Assembly: GCA_026182355.1 (NCBI GenBank)
Contig: JAPFBL010000068.1
Coordinates: 8,779,001-8,843,000, forward strand
Direction of reading: 5' to 3'
DNA: 64,000 nucleotides
Origin: Hermatobates lingyangjiaoensis
Lineage: Eukaryota > Arthropoda > Insecta > Hemiptera > Hermatobatidae
The position numbers were made by a program, and so were the translations under genes. Each line of letters begins with the position of its first letter. The stretch's first letter is position 1. Positions 1-10,379 of this stretch are shown here, piece by piece. The notes beneath the pieces are model-generated. The model worked only from the letters and a program-made list of their open reading frames with translations, had not been told where the DNA came from and searched no databases.

Positions 1-2770
1 TCCATATATGTTATTATAAATTATATTCTTTTTTTATACTTAAATTTTAACAAATCTGATTCATCTGAAATGTAGCTTAAAATAGAAAAATAATCAAAAA
101 ATGATTCTGCAGGTTTATTCAAAATATAGATGTATTATAATAGAAACAAGCAATAGTAATTTTATTGAAAAGTATTTGTTGATATTAGTGTTAAAAAAGC
201 AGTGTTAAGGACTGGTTTTTTACCTTATAAAGCTTTGGTAATTCGCTCTTACGAAGCACATTAATGAATTCAAAGTAATAGTTGAGAGTTTTCGACGAAT
301 TTCCATTTACAAGGATTAATTACCTTAATGGCTCTAATGCTGTTGGATCAACGCAACCGTAATATTCAATACAGCAGAACACTGAATAATGACCAGCTAC
401 TAACTTCTACCTACATTTTTATTATTTACTCTTCAATTAGGAAATACCTCTTTAAACAAATTATATTGATTAAATGCTCAACTAATAGTAAATTTCCATT
501 AATGTTGTTTCATTTGTTTGAATAATAGGAAATCAATTTGTTTTATTTTCAGTTAGTTTTGTAAAAGATACATTCATCTCTTATTAAAACTCGTAAAATT
601 TACTCTTTAATGAATTTCCTGATATTATTAATATTTCAATAGGTAACAAAACTTTTATAAGTTGCTGAATAATGCAATCTAATTCTACTACAACTAAGCA
701 AAGGAGAAAACCAATAAACTGAAAATAAGAGTAAGGTCAGCTATATTAGTTTATGTTTCTGTATGTGAATACTTACACAACCTACCGACAAAACTTCAAA
801 CTATAGATTGTCGTAATTTTCATCCTTGACCTAATGAAGATAAAATGTTCTGATTATTATATTGAACTGTATATAACTTAAATATCAAAACTAATCAATT
901 TTTTACAACTAACATCCGTTATAACCTAAATAAATATAAAACTCCAATTTGAACTTATCATGAATCAGTGTTGTAAATGAATGAATTACAAGATAAGATA
1001 TAAGTTAAACAATGACACTAAATCAAGTGGAACATTAATCCACAAACATAGGAGGATTCTAAAGTATTAACAATGTTTAAACAACTAAATTCATCCACTT
1101 CTATCAACACAGAGTCATTCAGCTTAAGAATACCAAAGAAAGAAAATATGAGAATTTAGGTAACAAATCCAATATTTTTTCTTAAACAAATTTGTTGAGA
1201 TAGATTTTGCAATAAATTAAATTACACAGATTAAATTAATTAATCACCTATCCGCAAATAAAAGTTTAAATTAAAGAGTCAGATAGAGAATTAAAAGTTT
1301 AAATTAACTTTAAAAAGTCTGAATTATTTTATTCGAAAAGAGATTAAAAAGAAGAACTAATTACTAATTAAACTAACACTTTTTCATTTATTTTCTTGAA
1401 CGAAATATGATCTGACAGATATAATAAAATAATCAATATATATTTTTATAATTAAATTCTATTAAAGCATAGTCAAAGACAATTAGCTAAATTGGATCTT
1501 TATTGTCTACTACTGCATCTTTCCTTGAGTTAGAAAATGTATACCATAATATTTTTTCTTCTTTGTCAATTTCCTCCTGTTATTGATATATGCAATTTTT
1601 CTATAATTCTTACAATATTTCTATGAAACATAAATAATAATATTATTTGAAATAAACAATTGAAATAATATTGCAATTAAATAATATTATTAAGTTGTTT
1701 ACTTAATAATATTTTCCCAATTAATTAATGATATTTAAATGAATGCGACATTAATTTATTTTCCTTATTGAACTTTAATTTCAGTTTTTTTTTTATTTTT
1801 ATTAATAGTTTGATACAAAATTAGCTTTTCTTATTGAATCCTCACTAATTTTATGGAACTTTTTTGAAAACTGTCAAACAGTGTTATTCCTAACCACATG
1901 AAAGTAAAAATACTCAAACAATCTTGCCAACCCTGATATCTGGAACAGTAATGTTTTTACCTGAAAGCATTTTCTAGAATATCCGTCTGACAATGGACAC
2001 AATTTATTTTTGTATAAGTAAATTTATAATAGGGCGTATTAATAATCTTCTAAATATTCTAGAAACAATTTCATATAAACAATTTATTAATTATATTTTT
2101 GGAAACTAACAATTAAAGGTCGTTTAATCTAAACGACAGCACTGAGTTGAACTGAGTTGTCAAATGCTTTCAGACAAATTACATATCATTGTTAAAATTT
2201 ACCGTTCCTAGTCACGATTCAAAACTTGATGCAACTGAATTTACAGTTCGCATAACTAAAGGAGATGAAATCTGATACATATTTTAGTTAAATAATTGAA
2301 GCATGGGATAAACAACTTACTCACAACACTTATTCGATAATAAACAATTGTTTCTTCAAAATTTCTTTTAGTTTGTTAATATTCAATTTATGTGCTATTC
2401 TCTTTTAAAACATTTGTAACGGTAGAAACACGGGAATCGACATTGCTTTACTCACTAGAATAGCTAAATGCTAAATCAGTTTGAGCAAGCTCTTAAAAAC
2501 ATTATTGTTTTTTTTTTAATTGAGAAGCACAAAACTTAAGTGTTTCACTAAGGATTTTAACTCTTTCCCTCAGATGAGACAGTAGTTTCGTAATCAGAAA
2601 ACTGATCATTGATATGTAAAAATTACTTCACTTCTGGAGTAGTGCTTGTGATTTGTTTTTACTAGAAAATTTGTGCAAACATTAAATAAATGATTTTATG
2701 CATTTGATTTTTTAAATATTTCCCCCACTTTTTGGATGTAAATAACTATATTAACTATACAAATAGAAGA
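1..2770. other. AT-rich intergenic DNA, nothing recognised
   Basis: I see no coding segment with splice sites, no transposon ends and no long microsatellite here. The longest open frame (65 codons at 328-525) has no recognisable motif and reads like AT-rich noise. A short perfect hairpin (AATATTATTAAGT with its complement) lies near 1680-1715, but such palindromes are expected at this base composition. Confidence 0.5.
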
Positions 2771-2905
2771 TTCAATAATATATCGACCGTTTGACAGAAT
2801 AGGTGTGTTCTGTAATCGGGATTCTGTCAATTTTCTAGGATAAAAAATCAAACTCTCGTTGCCGACGTTTCGGTTTTATTTAAAACCTTTTTCATAAGCC
2901 TACAA
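2771..2905 (-). mobile_element. Module D, single copy (PLE-associated repeat)
   Basis: Read on the minus strand this is a single copy of the repeat that also occurs as foldback pairs at 9081-9312 and 20527-20775 and as one copy at 44655-44760. It has a stem (GGTTTT / AAAACC) followed by GAAACGT and a GGCAACGAGAG-like tail, ending with an AT-rich motif ATATTATTGAA. The stem, GAA and palindromic ACGU resemble the 3' half of a hammerhead ribozyme. The expected CUGANGA segment is replaced by a TATGAAAAA-like run, so ribozyme status is unproven. Confidence 0.6.
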
Positions 2906-4482
2906 ATAGCATTTGCATACTTGTAGAAAAACGATAACCGCTTTTCAATGTGGACCAGTTATGGTCAACTTCCCATATTCTTTGTTACATGTCATGTGAA
3001 CAAAATACACTGTACTTACGATTAGTAACTGATTGACGAAGTAATGCTACAAATACCCTCGACAGTGTGAACGGTTCCTAAAATGAAACTGAAACACACA
3101 GTTAAATAATTTGCCACAACAGTCAATATATGCATATATTTACGCTAAGAATATCCCACAAAAATTCCACATACACACTATGGTTCCTAGAGAAACCTAA
3201 TGCTCATTCCTTTATTATAATCTTTTTTTTATTGTTATTACAATTATAAATAATATGCATTGATAATCATCTTTTGTTTATGAAATTTTTACATTTAGAT
3301 TGTGAATGTTCATATTAAAAAATATTATTTCTCAAAAAATTTGTTTCTCAACTTTGATTAAATAGTCATGATTACTGAAATTTTTAACAAGAATTTATTC
3401 TTAGATATGTATTTATATAATAATTTGTGGGCATTAAACATACTGCATTGGTCATTATTTTAATCGAAATTTAAGAGTATGAGAACAAATAAAGTTATTG
3501 AATAAAAAAATAGTTAAATTTATATTCTATTATGAAAATATAAACGTAGATATTTCAAAGTGCAGCAAAGACAAGTGTAATTAATGTGATTGACTTAAAC
3601 AAGATAAGGAAGAAACAGGGGACTCGATTCTCTCCAAATCATTGCCCTTAACTGTTAAAGCAGCCCATGGTAAATAGCTGGTAGCAAAATGCTTCAGGAC
3701 CAATTACAATCTCGACAGTTATATTACAACAGTGGATTAAGGCACAACAACACGTATTTAATAAAGTGTCGAGAGAAAATAGAACTTGAATTCTACATTG
3801 TCAAGAAAAAAAGTAGAATAGTTCGCTTACTACCTGTCCATACCAGAGAAACATTATACTCCAAATATAACCAAAATATCACTGTTAAGTGACTATATTT
3901 GACTCTCGTGAACAATGCTAGGAGATAACAAAGATAACGACTCTTAGCGAGAGCTATATATCCTGCTAGCTATTTGCAAACAAAGTCAGAACTTTAATAC
4001 CAATTAACATGATTCATGCAAATTTATGAAATAAATCCGATATCTTCATTAATGATGAGTGTAGCATGGTCTAATAAAATATCAATCAAATGCACATGAA
4101 TATAAATCTTATTTAATCTACGGTAGTATTAACAATCAAATAAGAAACCCAACAACAACTTAACATATAACTGATCAATATTGTAACTATGTCTGAGTCA
4201 ATATTTCAAGTCTAACATAGTGGTTGAGGAAGGCTTTAATATCCCGGACACCATTTGATTAGCCTTAATTGCTCACACACTTAATAAGCGAGAATTCAGA
4301 ATTTGAAGAATAGATTTGTTGTTTCCTGGTACAGCAGAATTAGTTCTGTCGTCATTTCATGAATGTAGTAGTAGCAGGATTACGTGGTGTCTTCCACGTC
4401 TTGCTTAATGAATCATAACTTCCTCCTCAATATCTGCTTAGTGATTTGACCAATAAGTTATAGCATGTGTACACTAATCAGC
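2906..4482. other. AT-rich intergenic DNA, nothing recognised
   Basis: No supported gene or element end was seen. An open frame at 3689-3892 lacks recognisable motifs and flanking splice or promoter signals, so it is not called. Confidence 0.45.
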
Positions 4483-4530
4483 ACCAAAATTATTATATAT
4501 ATCATATATATAATATTATATATATATATA
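4483..4530. repeat. (TA)n microsatellite, imperfect
   Basis: TA-rich tract, broken by small irregularities. It borders the outer (3') end of a module C copy that begins at about 4531. Confidence 0.85.
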
Positions 4531-4692
4531 TACTTTTTTGATGAAAATACGATCCAAAACGGACAAACATAATTCAATGTATACAAAGAGAAATCAAAAG
4601 CACACACTTACAGTCTCTAATTTTGGGTTGAACCGTCTTCAGGAGGGATAAAAGAGGGAATCCAAGCGCACTGGTACAGAGACGGTTGGAGA
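4531..4692 (-). mobile_element. Module C copy with decayed hammerhead core
   Basis: Minus-strand copy of the repeat whose best-preserved core is at 52154-52179. The core lies at about 4613-4642: CTGAAGA, a GGTT..AACC stem, then CAAAATTA where GAAAATTA is expected, so the catalytic G12 position is mutated. The 3' end (GATCGTATTTTCATC) faces the (TA)n tract at 4483-4530. Confidence 0.7.
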
Positions 4693-4698
4693 CCAACA

Positions 4699-4815
4699 AT
4701 ATTGCCCAGTTGGTAAGCAGTCTTCGCTTGTTACGGTTGAAAGATCTTCGTCTTGTTTTCCCATTTCATATTGTATTTTGATCATTGATTGTTATTTCAC
4801 GTGTTTATGTGAAAT

Positions 4816-4817
<2 letters not shown>
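4699..4817 (+). mobile_element. Module A copy, 5'-truncated hammerhead core
   Basis: Contains the GCTTGTTACGGTTGAAAGATC segment followed by the typical module A tail (cccatttcat..., then tttcacgtgtttatgtgaaa) and runs directly into (TA)n at 4818. The CUGACGA half of the core is replaced by AGCAGTCTTCG, so the ribozyme is probably dead. Confidence 0.7.

Positions 4818-4854
<37 letters not shown>
4818..4854. repeat. (TA)n microsatellite
   Basis: Uninterrupted TA run lying exactly between the 3' end of a module A copy and the start of a module B copy. Confidence 0.9.
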
Positions 4855-4858
<4 letters not shown>

Positions 4859-4971
4859 TTAGCTTCAGCTACTCAAAGGGACTACTTCTACCTGATGACG
4901 ACGACTGTCGAAATATCGTTGTGAGTCTTTTGTGTGTGTCTTTATTTGTTTTTTCTCTTTCATGTGTTAAC

Positions 4972-4975
<4 letters not shown>
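4855..4975 (+). mobile_element. Module B copy (PLE 3' end with ribozyme)
   Basis: Same repeat as the ends of the large PLE at 58047-61066 and the fragment at 9707-9850. It contains an intact hammerhead core (listed separately), then a TTTGTGTGTGTCTTTATTTG-like tail that ends in GTTAACTA and runs into (TA)n. Confidence 0.75.
4892..4917 (+). ncRNA. Minimal hammerhead ribozyme, module B
   Basis: Core elements in order: CTGATGA (4892-4898), one extra C, a GAC..GTC stem II, GAA (4910-4912), the self-complementary stem III ATAT (4913-4916), and C at the cleavage position (4917). Partial stem I pairing follows: G/C and T/A next to the core, and AGT with ACT further out. A two-base-pair stem III with no loop implies activity as a dimer, as described for metazoan PLE ribozymes. 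Cleavage is not demonstrated. Confidence 0.7.

Positions 4976-5025
<50 letters not shown>
4969..5025. repeat. (TA)n followed by (GA)n
   Basis: A TA run followed by a GA run. It separates the module B copy from the module C foldback. Confidence 0.9.
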
Positions 5026-5030
<5 letters not shown>

Positions 5031-5215
5031 TAAAAGCACACACTTAGAGTCTCTAATTTTCGGTTGAACCGTCTTCAAGAGAGATAAGAGAGGGAAACCA
5101 AGCGCACTGGTACTGAGACGGTTGGAGGCTCAAGTGTGTGCTTTTAATTTCTCTATGTTTCTTTATGTACATTGAACGGTATTTGTCCATTTCGGATCGT
5201 ATTTTCATCAAGAAA

Positions 5216-5218
<3 letters not shown>
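5026..5218. mobile_element. Module C foldback dimer
   Basis: Left arm (about 5026-5117) is minus-strand and right arm (about 5130-5218) is plus-strand, both derived from module C, with their 3' tails pointing outward. The left arm retains the core AGACGGTTCAACCGAAAATTA, but the first core base is T instead of C (TTGAAGA). The right arm starts after the core and keeps only the tail. Microsatellites flank both sides. Confidence 0.7.

Positions 5219-5262
<44 letters not shown>
5219..5262. repeat. (TA)n microsatellite
   Basis: Long TA run bordering the right outer end of the module C foldback. Confidence 0.9.
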
Positions 5263-5263
<1 letters not shown>

Positions 5264-6325
5264 CATGGAAGCTAAAAAGGGGAGGGTTAGCTTAATATAC
5301 GTTTAGTGTTGCCAGGGTGGGCCTGATGGGAACAGTATAGATCAAGTGGGTTTAGAACCACGGGACTAGACCTTCAATGAGAAGAACGGTCAAAACGTGC
5401 AACTGAAAACAATACAAGTTACTAAAAAATATTAAACAGATTCCATAATAGACTGGGAATCAAGAATAGAAAAATATTGCCAATTTTGTAAATCAATTAT
5501 TGATTTCATGAATAATAAGTTATTAAAACAAAATGCTGCAAAATTGGATTAGTGTTAGACCATACGAGTCTAACGTATATAATACGTATAATACGTATAT
5601 ATACGTTATTATATATATACGTATATATAATAACGTATATGATACGTATATAAAGCTGTAACTCAGAGAATCTATTATTGGTGTTTCACAATCAACTCTG
5701 GTTGTTTTTATTTGCTATTGATTCATTTGGAGCCACAAAGTTTTCCAATATGAACTTTACACAAATCGTTAAACTATTTTTATAATATATACTGGAAACT
5801 AGACTTGTCTAAATTAAAATAATTTGTAAAACTCTACAATAAATTGCAAATATACTCCGACTAAAAAATAGTAAGTATCTCTAGGTGATTCTGACAATAT
5901 AAATTCACCCAAACACCTGGTTGTGAGTTTCATCAAGCAAAATAGCTGATGACCTTCTACTCCTCTGAAACAATGTTGTCCTTGAAGACTGCTGCAACAA
6001 GAAAAAAGTATACTTCTTACAGCACTTCTAATAAGTATCCTCCTTCAACACCTTCTTATGTTTCATTTTAACATAGTTACTTTCAGTGTCTGCGTGTTGA
6101 CTGTAGTGGCAGCGGAAAAATAAATAGCAAAGCTAACAAAGGACAATGCGAGACCTCACATAGCATTTAGGTGTGAAATGTTTTCCATTTTACTATTCCT
6201 TCTAGATTAAGATATTCCTTAAGTCACAAACAGCACAATGTATGAATGAATGACAATAATAGCAATAATAATATTATATTAGTAATATATAAATATACTT
6301 AACAGGAACTTAATAATTTTAACAA
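5263..6325. other. AT-rich intergenic DNA with palindromic TACGTA array
   Basis: No gene seen. At 5575-5652 a compound palindrome of TACGTATA/ATACGT units could fold on itself. The rest is unremarkable. Confidence 0.5.
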
Positions 6326-6870
6326 AAGGGAGGAAAGTCCATCAACTAAGTGTGTCTGTTCTGGTGCCTCCTGATGACTACTCCTGCATCAGTGCTTCAG
6401 ATAAATCCTCCTCCTGGAAAGATCATGAGGCTGATATCCTTCTATGCCCTCAATCAATGAGATTGCAAACTTTGAGTTGCTTCTGTCTTCTTTATTCCCT
6501 AGCTTATGGACAACTTTGAAAGGCGCACCATGTTGACTTCTCTGTAGACGAATTCGTTTGCTGAGCAACGTGGGCCCCCAGAAGAAGCCTGAAAGTTTTA
6601 CGCCGAAACGATTAACGTAACTCGTTTCATCCGTTTACCTACCGACAAGACCAGGTTGTGGCCCCGTACTTGGCTACCGACCTGAACAATTATCCTGGTC
6701 CGGAGGGAGAGTCTAGAGACAGGTTTTATAAGATGATAAATGACACTCCTGGCACCATAAGCCTCACCAGGATTATAACCATAAGGAAAAAGGAAACAAT
6801 AGAAATAGATGCTCTGAGACAACCACATCTGGTTACTCGAGGTGCGCAGTGCTCCTGGACTAAACCTTAA
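6326..6870. other. Unexplained GC-richer block
   Basis: This stretch has visibly higher GC content than its surroundings, and both strands hold open frames of about 70-76 codons (6658-6870 plus, 6598-6828 minus). I recognise no domain in either. The base composition and the sharp return to A/T runs at 6871 suggest an inserted or decayed mobile element. A CTGAAAG...CCGAAACG string near 6587 looks superficially like a hammerhead but lacks the core. Confidence 0.35.
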
Positions 6871-7325
6871 AAGATAATTTTTTTTTAAATATATATTAAA
6901 ATGATATATAAAAAAATATATATCTTTTATATTTTTGTCTGGTATTTTTTCCTCTCTCCTTCTTCTTATATTTTTTGTAATGATTTATTTATTTCATTTT
7001 TATTCCTTACTTCCAGTTTGTTCTATACATTATATATTATATTTCATTTTATTTTTTAAGACACTCATTCGATTTAAATCCCTCAATTAATGGCCATACA
7101 TGGGTGTAATACCAAGCATGAGAATTTTTAAAAGCAGTTACAAGATCAATAAGAATGCTAATTGATTGGCCTACAACAGGATGAAAAACTGTTTTATATT
7201 TAGTAACTTGTTTGGACCTGCTAACTTTTATTTATATTCATTAGTTTATTTCAAAATTGTTTAAATTGTTTCATTGTTTTTTAAAAATTTTAAAATTCCA
7301 AATTTGAAAAAATGTAAGACCCAAC
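6871..7325. other. AT-rich DNA, nothing recognised
   Basis: A/T runs and no features until the ribozyme-like motif at 7326. Confidence 0.4.
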
Positions 7326-7356
7326 CTGACGATGACTATGGAATAGTTGAAAGCTA
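7326..7356 (+). ncRNA. Hammerhead ribozyme core, AGCU type
   Basis: CTGACGA (7326-7332), extra T, then G plus an ACTAT..ATAGT stem II, GAA (7349-7351), palindromic stem III AGCT (7352-7355), and A at the cleavage position (7356). Flanking AAC before the core and GTT after it can pair as stem I. This is a distinct family, seen once, without an associated coding fragment. Confidence 0.6.
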
Positions 7357-7499
7357 GTTTCTAGATAATGGTCTTGTAAGTTATGTTAAATTCTTTACCT
7401 GTGATGTTAGTTTTTCAGTTGTATTAAAATTGTTCATATCTATTAAAGTGTTTCAAAAAATTGTCTCAATGTCCTTTGGACAACTTATTTGAGAATTAC

Positions 7500-7830
7500 C
7501 ACCTTCTATTCGTAAGACTGTCGGGAGACTGGAACAGCTTAGTTTGAAAGTCGTTAATGCCGAAGCTGCGGTATATTTCAACAATATATATATGCATTTA
7601 AAAACTTTATGTTTGATTCCACTTGATTTAACTTCGTCGAATATTTTTCCAAATTTCGAAATCTTTTCTTCATTTCTGAAAAAAAATCTTTTTTAAGTTG
7701 AACCCAGAAATGAAGAAAATTTGGAAAAATATTCGACGAAGTCAAGTCAAGTGGAATCAGACATAAAGTTTTTAAATGTATGTATTCAAGAAGGACTGCT
7801 CCCAACTTTTACTAATATATATATATATAT
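7500..7830. mobile_element. PLE N-terminal coding fragment with 70-bp foldback
   Basis: Plus-strand coding remnants: a RLEQLSLKVVNAEAAV segment near 7525-7580 and a degenerate stretch ending IQEGLLPTFTNIYIY at about 7785-7830. Both match the N-terminal region of the PLE-type protein seen at 8060-8251, 57797-57955 and 61554-61784. Positions 7597-7681 and 7700-7783 are near-perfect inverted repeats. The reading frame ends directly in (TA)n. Confidence 0.6.
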
Positions 7831-7849
7831 ATAAACACTAGTCCAGGCC

Positions 7850-7972
7850 TTTTTAAATTAGATGAATTTCTAATTGAAGGAATTATCAAACAAATCAAGA
7901 CTATTTCAACAGTTATAGGGAAAAATACTGTCAATGATGCCAATCTTACTCCTTCTTTAAATCAAAATTCAT
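7850..7972 (+). other. Coding-like fragment, unidentified
   Basis: An open frame without a start codon reads PGLFKLDEFLIEGIIKQI and continues to a TAA at 7972. The composition is coding-like (mixed polar and aliphatic residues, few low-complexity runs), but I do not recognise it. It sits between two PLE N-terminal fragments and may belong to the same debris. Confidence 0.3.
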
Positions 7973-8059
7973 AACCTGCTTACAACTTGTATTCACTTGC
8001 TCTCTGACGACGTGAAAACGAAAGGCCTTAGAGCGACTATCTTCTCTAATTTGTGGTGA

Positions 8060-8251
8060 GTTACCTGAATATATATATATATATATAAGATCTTCTTTCA
8101 AACATGTATAATTAAAGTGAACCACAGTCTCGGCACTCACGATCTTCAGACTAAGAGATTCGATTCTACGAACTACCTTCCTGCTTATAGGATTCATCAC
8201 GAAAAGGAACTGGCCAAGTGGCATGCAATACAAAATCAATGAGAAAGTCAA
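8060..8251 (-). pseudogene. PLE N-terminal fragment
   Basis: Minus-strand frame reads RKVVRRIESLSLKIVSAET, then VVHFNYTCLKEDLIYIYI, and runs into a (TA)n tract at 8069-8088. The same peptide, decayed by a frameshift, appears on the plus strand at 61440-61560. This corresponds to the N-terminal region of the PLE-type protein upstream of the reverse transcriptase. The coding sequence terminates in TA at nearly the same point as in the other copies. Confidence 0.55.
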
Positions 8252-8487
8252 TAGTGTAAATAGATTAATAGGTTAAACGGATTAATAAATATTAAAATAA
8301 ATAAAAGATAAAAGATCAACAAAGATATATATGTATATATAAAATATATAGATGGAGATTTATATACCAGTTTCACCTCAAATACAAACTATTAAACATT
8401 CCTCAATACGGCGTTTAAAAGTTTAAAAGATTCTTCCACGATTTGTTCTCAACGGTAACATTGCTGTGCTTCCCTTCATCCTTACTC

Positions 8488-8511
8488 CTGATGATGGTTA
8501 TACCGAAAATT

Positions 8512-8512
<1 letters not shown>
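8488..8512 (+). ncRNA. Hammerhead ribozyme core, AAUU type
   Basis: CTGATGA (8488-8494), extra T, GGT-TAT-ACC stem II, GAA (8505-8507), stem III AATT (8508-8511), and A (8512). A GAGAG tract follows and merges into the (GA)n repeat. It lies in an otherwise unannotated AT-rich stretch. Confidence 0.6.
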
Positions 8513-8562
<50 letters not shown>

Positions 8563-8563
8563 A
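8513..8563. repeat. (GA)n microsatellite
   Basis: GA run, interrupted once. It seems to have expanded from the purine-rich stem I side of the preceding ribozyme-like motif. Confidence 0.9.
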
Positions 8564-8689
8564 AAGTGTGTTAATCTATAGTTCATGATGTTTTAGTTTG
8601 ACTTTGATCTTATACATACTTACACACAGTCACACACAAACTCACATACACACACAGACACACAGACTAAAATATATATATATATATAT

Positions 8690-8820
8690 AGTTAAATGTA
8701 CATAAAAAAACATAGAGAAATTAAAAACACAAACTTACAGTCTCTAATTTTCGGTTGAACCGTCTTCAGGAAAGATAAGAGAGGGAAACCAAGCGCACTG
8801 GTACAGAGGCGTTTGTAGAC

Positions 8821-8821
<1 letters not shown>
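8690..8821 (-). mobile_element. Module C copy
   Basis: Minus-strand module C with an intact hammerhead core (listed separately). Its outer tail faces a (TA)n tract at 8668-8690, and another TA tract starts at 8822. Confidence 0.7.
8745..8769 (-). ncRNA. Hammerhead ribozyme, module C
   Basis: On the minus strand: CTGAAGA, extra C, GGTT..AACC-type stem II, GAA, palindromic AATT, and A at the cleavage position, followed by GAGACTGTAAG. The GAGA can pair with upstream TTTC as a short stem I. Confidence 0.65.

Positions 8822-8859
<38 letters not shown>
8822..8859. repeat. (TA)n microsatellite
   Basis: Pure TA run between module C and the module A foldback. Confidence 0.9.
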
Positions 8860-8861
<2 letters not shown>

Positions 8862-8864
<3 letters not shown>

Positions 8865-9076
8865 AGATGTCACATAAAGACCTGAAATAACAATCAATGA
8901 TCAAACCACATATGAAATGGAAAAAAAAGACTAAGATCTTTCAACTGTAACAGACGGTCTTCGTCAGAGTCAAAAAGCGGGTTATTGATTCTGACGAAGA
9001 CCGCTTGTTACAGTTGAAAGATCTTAGTCTTTTTTTCCCCATTTCATATTGTGGTTTGATAATTGATAGATATACA
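8862..9076. mobile_element. Module A foldback dimer
   Basis: Two module A copies in opposite orientation, joined at their 5' ends near 8970-8990. The left copy is minus (core 8933-8967) and the right copy is plus (core 8991-9025). Their 3' tails point outward, the left one to the TA tract at 8822-8859. Both retain CUGACGA, GAA and the AGAUCU palindrome. Stem II has one changed pair in each. Confidence 0.75.
8991..9025 (+). ncRNA. Hammerhead ribozyme, module A
   Basis: CTGACGA (8991-8997), a 16-18 base stem-loop II, GAA (9016-9018), stem III AGATCT (9019-9024), and T (9025), then AGTC. A mirror copy on the minus strand occupies 8933-8967. Stem I pairing is weaker than in the 20403 copy because the base pairs next to the core differ. 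Confidence 0.6.
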
Positions 9077-9080
9077 TATA

Positions 9081-9312
9081 GGTGTGTTCTCTAATCGGGG
9101 TTTGGTCAATTTTCCAGGATAAAAAATCAAACTCTCGTTGCCAACGTTTCGGTTTTATTTAAAACCTAAAAAAAAAAGAAAAAAAAAGGTTTTAAATAAA
9201 ACCGAAACGTTGGCAACGAGAGTTTGATTTTTTATCCTGGAAAATTGACCGAACCCCGATTAGAGAACACACCTATTCTATCTAATAGGTGTCGATATAT
9301 TATTGAATCTGT
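9081..9312. mobile_element. Module D foldback dimer
   Basis: Two near-identical module D arms (about 9081-9165 and 9189-9290) in opposite orientation, separated by an A-rich spacer. The outer ends carry GGTGTGTTCTCTAATCGG, and the right side extends through AATAGGTGTCGATATATT into a TA-rich run. Confidence 0.75.
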
Positions 9313-9586
9313 TATATATATACATATATATATACGAGTTATAACCTACCCAATCGCATTATAAATAAATAAACAAAGGGAAAAGCCATTTAATAAAAAA
9401 AGTAAAACTTTCCACGATACCGTGACATCTGTTTTAATCAAAGGAAGAAGCTAACCACTTGTAATCAGCTACTAACCACTGAATGGTGGCTTGCCTTCCA
9501 AAAGGATTGCTTCGAATTCTGATGGTGACGGATATCATAATCAGTAATTATTGTTCATTTTTCTGTCAGTTTACTCTCTCTGAATT

Positions 9587-9638
9587 TTTATATATATATA
9601 TATATAAGCAATAATAATAATTATTATTATTATTATTA

Positions 9639-9706
<68 letters not shown>
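9587..9706. repeat. Compound TA / ATT / TA microsatellite
   Basis: TA run, then an (ATT)n-like palindromic stretch, then about 60 bases of TA. The second TA tract abuts the 3' end of a minus-strand module B copy. Confidence 0.9.
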
Positions 9707-9710
<4 letters not shown>

Positions 9711-10130
9711 ACACATTAAAGAGAAAAAACAAATAAAGATACACAGAAAAGACTCACAACGATATTTCGACAGTCGTCGTCATCGGGTAGAAGTAGTCCC
9801 TTTGAGTAGCTGAAGCTAACTGAGAGGTAGACCGAATGCAAACGAACACGCACGCACTCTGTCGGCCATCCTAGGTAAGCTACTAACTACAGAGAGAAAA
9901 ATAACTAAAAAGAACAAATAAAAGCAAATAAAAATAACAGAAGGAGAAGAATAGTAAATGAAGCAATAAACAATTTAAAAAAAAATAATAATAAAAATAA
10001 AATAGAATAAAAAATAAAAATAAATAAATAAATAAAAAATAAAATAAAATAATAAAAATAAAAATTAAAAATTAAAAAAATAATATAAAAAAAAAATTAA
10101 AAAAAAATAAAAATAAAAATAAAAATTAAA
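9707..10130 (-). mobile_element. PLE 3' untranslated region with module B
   Basis: Minus-strand continuation of the coding fragment at 10131-10330: an A/T-rich 3' untranslated segment (9900-10130), a GC-richer box, then module B with its hammerhead core at 9761-9786 and the GTTAAC end against (TA)n. The order (ORF end, AT-rich UTR, GC box, ribozyme, TA) is the same as in the copies at 58047-61066. Confidence 0.75.
9761..9786 (-). ncRNA. Hammerhead core, module B, mutated
   Basis: Minus strand: CCGATGA instead of CTGATGA (one substitution at the second core base), extra C, GAC..GTC stem, GAA, ATAT, C. The substitution hits a conserved core uridine, so activity is doubtful. Confidence 0.6.
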
Positions 10131-10327
10131 TTAACGGTACAAGTTAAGGCCAGGAGGAGAGCGAGCTTTGAGAAGACAGATAATTGCCTCCTCTGAAGCT
10201 CTTAAAGTAACCCGAGAAGACGGAACAGGGATATGATTAAGGACTTGGACCCGGAAGCAGTGATTAAAATCCAGTCCATGGGAATTAGAGTGGATAGCAA
10301 TAGGGAGGTTTTTGCGTTGACCAACGG

Positions 10328-10330
<3 letters not shown>
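10131..10330 (-). pseudogene. PLE ORF C-terminus (end of GIY-YIG region)
   Basis: The minus-strand frame ends at a TAA at 10131-10133 and reads VGQRKNLPIAIHSNSHGLDF, then NHCFRVQVL, then VTLRASEEAIICLL and GLNLYR. It aligns clearly with the C-terminal part of the PLE protein at 60501-60706 (VGQRSNYPVAIHANSHGLSF and following), but differs at many sites, so it is a related older copy or subfamily. It is cut off upstream by the (TA)n tract at 10331. Confidence 0.8.

Positions 10331-10378
<48 letters not shown>
10331..10378. repeat. (TA)n microsatellite
   Basis: Pure TA run truncating the PLE fragment on its 5' side. Confidence 0.9.

Positions 10379-10379
<1 letters not shown>

Noticed and set aside
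6365..6400. CTGATGACTACTCCTG as a hammerhead core
   Set aside because: No GAA and no palindromic stem III at the right distance.
8692..8904. Open frames rich in Ile-Tyr repeats (also at 10202, 12989, 57470, 61554, 62466)
   Set aside because: They are translations of (TA)n microsatellites and carry no independent coding evidence beyond the PLE fragments noted.
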